Source: Syntrophaceae bacterium UBA6087
GTDB lineage: Bacteria; Desulfobacterota; Desulfomonilia; UBA1062
Assembly (NCBI GenBank): GCA_002448235.1
Contig: DIXF01000001.1
Location: forward strand, 186,001 to 250,000
Reading direction: 5' to 3'
DNA length: 64,000 nt
Positions 62,001 to 64,000 of the stretch are shown here, in pieces. Under the pieces are notes generated by a model. That model saw nothing but the letters and a program-made list of their open reading frames with translations, was not told the origin of the DNA and searched no databases. Position numbers and translations under genes: made by a program. The first letter of the stretch is position 1, and each line of letters starts with the position of its first letter.

Positions 62001-62611
62001 CTGTAGTGCGTGCCCCTGATCTCTTCTTCCCGGTAGCCCATGCCCCTGCGCAGGGCACCGTTCACAAACGTAAAGTTTCCGGAATTGTCCAGTTCGTAAT
62101 AAGCGGATCCGATTGCTTCCAGCAGCCTGCTGTATTTCTCCTCGGTCTTTCTCACCGCTTCCCGGGCCGGTTCATGCTCCGTGGTATCCCGGCAGGTCAC
62201 GACGGCAAGCCGCTGACCGTTGGCGCAGGGAACGATCCTTTCCTGAATCTTACAGTGTATCGTCCGCCCGTCCTTGCATATCCAGGGAGCCGGCTCGGAG
62301 TTGTTCCCCGGATCTTTCAGGTGTCCGGAAAGAAACGTCCTGATCTTTTCATAATCGTTGGGCGAAGCAGATAGATTCTCCTGGGCACTTCCCGGGAGAC
62401 CCTCAGGGCCTAAGCCGAAGAACGATTTCGCTGCGGCGTTTGCAAATACGATCTCTCCCTCTCTGAAAAGGAAGAGGGCATGGGGAACGGCATCCAACAG
62501 GGCTAAGGCGTGGGGAGCTAAGACGCTCGATCCCGGTGCGGGAGCGGGATGGTCCTTTTCCGAGGCCGGATCGGCTTGTTCAAGGAATCCAAGATCGTGG
62601 TCTCTTTTCAT
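59072..62611 (-). CDS. Six-PAS hybrid sensor histidine kinase
   Basis: An 1179-residue cytosolic kinase (no membrane segments). Six PAS-type modules are seen (~36-145, 160-280, 285-405, 410-530, 535-655, 660-780). Modules 2, 3 and 6 are especially alike (EEKY..LL..I...YYE/YFE and G/N-A-L..G.GYREEE patterns), pointing to internal duplication. They are followed by an H-box (GGVAHDLNNILSG), HATPase with DTGVGISDED and GTGLGMTVVWG, and a REC with Asp in LMVLDMIMDPGIDGLE. Its promoter region has a Fur-box-like sequence. The signal may be redox or ligand-based; cofactor-binding cannot be judged. Confidence 0.92.
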   Translation of the reverse strand: MKRDHDLGFLEQADPASEKDHPAPAPGSSVLAPHALALLDAVPHALFLFREGEIVFANAAAKSFFGLGPEGLPGSAQENLSASPNDYEKIRTFLSGHLKDPGNNSEPAPWICKDGRTIHCKIQERIVPCANGQRLAVVTCRDTTEHEPAREAVRKTEEKYSRLLEAIGSAYYELDNSGNFTFVNGALRRGMGYREEEIRGTHYSAFMNKQNAGMAKRLFGQLYAGTSSSLNFEVEMIRKNGSRVYIESWVSALHDESGAMVGIQGIGREVTDRRHAQDALRQNEEKYGRLLESIEASYFEMDVSGNIVFFNGALCKGTGYREEELKGMSYAKLMERKDAERLYAVFSDLYASDRSSLNFELEMIRKNGEKIYAEIWISVLRDEAGRPLGLQGIGHDITERKLAQQALEQSEERYRDHFTSVSDVIYTIDRNYCILSISPSVERVLGYIPEELVGRNFAEVGIVPMEYMDQAYRNAQTLFSGSQTQASLYEFIAKDGTKKYGEISGTPISRNGKAVGALCVARDVTERIRAENAVDESERRYRDIFDNVSDVLFFHDMEGYLHVDRVNKAGRTIWGVGFDQDVKVNIKDLIAPQYRHEFEKYIRRIQTKGKDEGYVAILDSKGRERVLDYRNSLVYEGGVSIGVRGSARDISDRVRAETELKKSEEKYRTILKEIEDGYFEVDLKGTFTFFNDSMCTLLGYSRAEMKGMNNRQYADKENAASIYASFNRVFKTGKSDKGFVWELVRKDGARVYVESSVSLIRDPEGNAVGFRGTCRDITRRVQEEEERKKLEHRLQQAKKMEAIGTLAGGVAHDLNNILSGLVSYPELILMDLPDDDPLRKPISTIRQSGEKAAAIVQDLLTLARRGVTTSEVISPSSVISEYFRSPELVKLKADYPGIRVDVHCDPHLLPILGSPFHLGKTITNLVTNAAEAIYDEGTITVTARNVYLDRPIKGYDKIREGEYVAVTVSDTGVGISDEDRERIFEPFYTKKVMGRSGTGLGMTVVWGTVQDHHGYIEIKSGEGEGTAITVYLPVTRAAIKDRPVGDIQDFMGHGETIVVVDDVELQRDIATRILTRLGYSVLSFASGEEAVEHMKDHSADLMVLDMIMDPGIDGLETYRRVLNFHPGQKVIIASGYSETKQVRELQQLGAGAYIKKPYLIETLGLAIRNELDKTKDAEQ

Positions 62612-62672
62612 CGGATCTGCCCCGAATGCATAGCTTACAATGTTTCATTCGGATCGATTACAGCAAAGCAAA

Positions 62673-62704
62673 AGTATAGCATTTGAAAAATAAGTATCAT
62701 TATC
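62673..62704 (-). promoter_or_regulatory. Fur-box-like sequence overlapping the six-PAS kinase promoter
   Basis: On the minus strand GATAATGATACTTATTTTT (62686-62704) matches 15 of 19 positions of the GATAATGATAATCATTATC Fur consensus, including the whole left decamer. A TATACT -10-like element lies at 62673-62678, placing the box over the -35 region, a typical repressor position. The ATG is 62 bases further on. Confidence 0.45.
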
Positions 62705-62745
62705 ATTCCAAGTTATCAATCTAAAAGCGATATCCTTGGCGGCGA

Positions 62746-63999
62746 TCAGGAAAGGAGATCCAGCAGGTGGGACTTCCAGGGGCCGAGCTCGACAAAAAGG
62801 CCGCCTCCGATGATCTCGTCCGTAGTGCGCACGTAGATCTCGTCAGTGAGGACATCCCGGAAGGTAAGAGGACCTGCCTGGATCTGCGCGGGAGGGATAC
62901 GGAGCCTGCCCTGAGAAACAGCCCCGGAATAGTTGACGCAGACGAGCTTGAGCTTGTTTCCGTCTTGCCAGATCCAGGCGAGGAGATTTCCGGCACTAAG
63001 GTTTCCTTCCCAGGCCGGGCGGATGTCGAGAGGAATCCAGGTACCTGACCCGAGGGGCTCTCCCGCGGTAAAAGCGAGAAGACGGTCATAGAAGTCTCTG
63101 AGCGAAGGGTCAGGCGCTTCCTCCTCCATCCGGGACAGCTGGACCGGCACCCGGACGGTGTTTCCTTCCATCTGTCCTTCATGGAAAAGGTGGAGCCCCG
63201 GGACGGTCGCCATAACGACTGCGGCAGCGCACGACCGCTCCTTGCCGAACGCGGATGCGGCCCTCGGTTCGTCATGGTTCTCGATGAACCGGATGCATTT
63301 CTTCTGGTAATTTATCTCGCCCAGGAGATGCCCTTTGGCCTCCCGTGCGGAGGTCTGGAGCAGAAGATCGTAGAGGCGCTTGTCGTAGGTATAGTCGAAT
63401 CCGAGCTGCTGGAGCCTGTATTCGATATCCCAGTAGGCCTCCGCCATGAAGAGGAAATCTGGATATGCTCCTCTGACCTCCTGGATTGCATCGGCCCAGA
63501 ATTCGTTTTCAGGCCGAGGCCGGCTGTGAAGGTGCGCTTCCCAGATCTTTGCGAAGACTTCATTGAGCGCGAGCATGGCCATATCACACCTCAATCCGTC
63601 CGCATACCGGGCGATGCACTTGAGCTCTTCCAGGAGGGCAGTGCGCGCGGCGGCTGAAAAGTAATCGATCTGTGCCGTATCGAGCCATGCCGGGAAATAG
63701 GGGTCTTTGCCGTGGGCAAGAATCGCATCGCTTCCGGTTTTGAAAAACAGAGCCGGCTCACGCTGAAGATCCTCCCATGTCCCCTGCACGAAAACCTCGG
63801 GATTGCTTCTGGTCCAGGGATGATCCAGGGCCGTATGGTTGGGGACGAAATCGAGGATAAGGCTCATGCCCAGGTCGTTTAAGGTCTCTCTAACCCGGAG
63901 GAGGTCGTCTTCGGCTCCGAGATTTCCGTCAAGCGCGTAGGAGTGCACGGCATACGGCGATCCTTTCACGTCTTTATCGGTCCACCCGGGAAGCGCCGC
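62746..63999 (-). CDS. Alpha-amylase-family glycoside hydrolase (GH13), N-terminus outside the window
   Basis: The 3' part of a GH13 enzyme; the frame is open to the window edge, and the GTG at 63969 is internal. All conserved catalytic regions are present: region I DFVPNHTALDHP, region II GLRCDMAML (nucleophile Asp), region III FMAEAYWD (acid/base Glu) and region IV FIENHDEPR. The C-terminal beta-domain ends LGPWKSHLLDLL. It acts on alpha-glucans, but precise specificity is uncertain. Proximity (15 kb) to trehalose genes may be incidental. No signal peptide can be assessed. Confidence 0.88.
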   Translation of the reverse strand, partial: AALPGWTDKDVKGSPYAVHSYALDGNLGAEDDLLRVRETLNDLGMSLILDFVPNHTALDHPWTRSNPEVFVQGTWEDLQREPALFFKTGSDAILAHGKDPYFPAWLDTAQIDYFSAAARTALLEELKCIARYADGLRCDMAMLALNEVFAKIWEAHLHSRPRPENEFWADAIQEVRGAYPDFLFMAEAYWDIEYRLQQLGFDYTYDKRLYDLLLQTSAREAKGHLLGEINYQKKCIRFIENHDEPRAASAFGKERSCAAAVVMATVPGLHLFHEGQMEGNTVRVPVQLSRMEEEAPDPSLRDFYDRLLAFTAGEPLGSGTWIPLDIRPAWEGNLSAGNLLAWIWQDGNKLKLVCVNYSGAVSQGRLRIPPAQIQAGPLTFRDVLTDEIYVRTTDEIIGGGLFVELGPWKSHLLDLLS

Positions 64000-64000
64000 G

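Overview
The window reads as a dense, moderately GC-rich chromosomal stretch from an anaerobic Gram-negative bacterium. The best guess is Desulfobacterota (the former Deltaproteobacteria), perhaps a syntrophic or Syntrophorhabdus-like lineage. Reasons: an oxygen-sensitive 2-oxoacid:ferredoxin oxidoreductase cluster, an NtrC-type sigma-54 activator, many large PAS/GAF histidine kinases, Pal and other outer-membrane proteins (hence two membranes), and a TrpRS with an iron-sulfur-type cysteine motif. This assignment is inference; there is no rRNA gene in the window. I see no transposase, phage gene, CRISPR array or tRNA.

Layout. 1-2.2 kb: trpS (5' end cut off), scpA, scpB. 2.2-9.7 kb: a CheR-like methyltransferase plus hybrid kinase operon, a structured intergenic region, pal, a PilZ-methyltransferase fusion, then mogA and a small unknown gene downstream of an EF-G-like GTPase (to 11.8 kb). 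11.9-14.7 kb: holB, an Smr-domain gene with a likely terminated leader RNA, and a LysR regulator. 15.0-21.1 kb: a seven-gene operon joining a four-subunit pyruvate-type ferredoxin oxidoreductase to three NuoE/F/G-like NADH-module subunits. 21.5-32.2 kb: ffh, then a kinase/sigma-54 regulator pair running directly into an exopolysaccharide export operon (Wza, outer-membrane barrel, Wzz-like, AAA-LysM-SPOR ATPase, tyrosine autokinase). 32.3-39.3 kb: comF, an unknown gene, a dehydrogenase-RfaE2 fusion, two envelope proteins, a polyprenyl synthase and a CbpA-like DnaJ. 39.3-43.4 kb: six consecutive ComEA-like exported helix-hairpin-helix genes, four of them followed by near-identical palindromes. 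43.6-47.8 kb: a trehalose island (DUF5752, TreT-like, OtsB, OtsA). 48-56 kb: an orphan solute-binding protein, a CoxD/CoxE-like MoxR-VWA pair, an acyl-CoA dehydrogenase, and a TetR regulator with visible palindromic operators in front of itself and in front of a saccharopine-dehydrogenase-like/FGGY-kinase pair. 56-64 kb: an AhpF-like reductase, a REC-ATPase regulator, a six-PAS hybrid kinase with a Fur-box-like site, and the 3' part of a GH13 alpha-amylase-type enzyme.

Working together. Central carbon metabolism appears as a 2-oxoacid oxidoreductase that may exchange electrons with NAD(P)H. Envelope and surface functions (EPS export, heptose activation, polyprenyl carrier, Pal, beta-barrels) are abundant, and so are signalling proteins. 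The most distinctive feature is the helix-hairpin-helix array. Together with comF it hints at extracellular or periplasmic DNA handling, although no ComEC or pilus gene is in view.

All domain boundaries are approximate readings by eye; no alignment, profile search or folding program was run.
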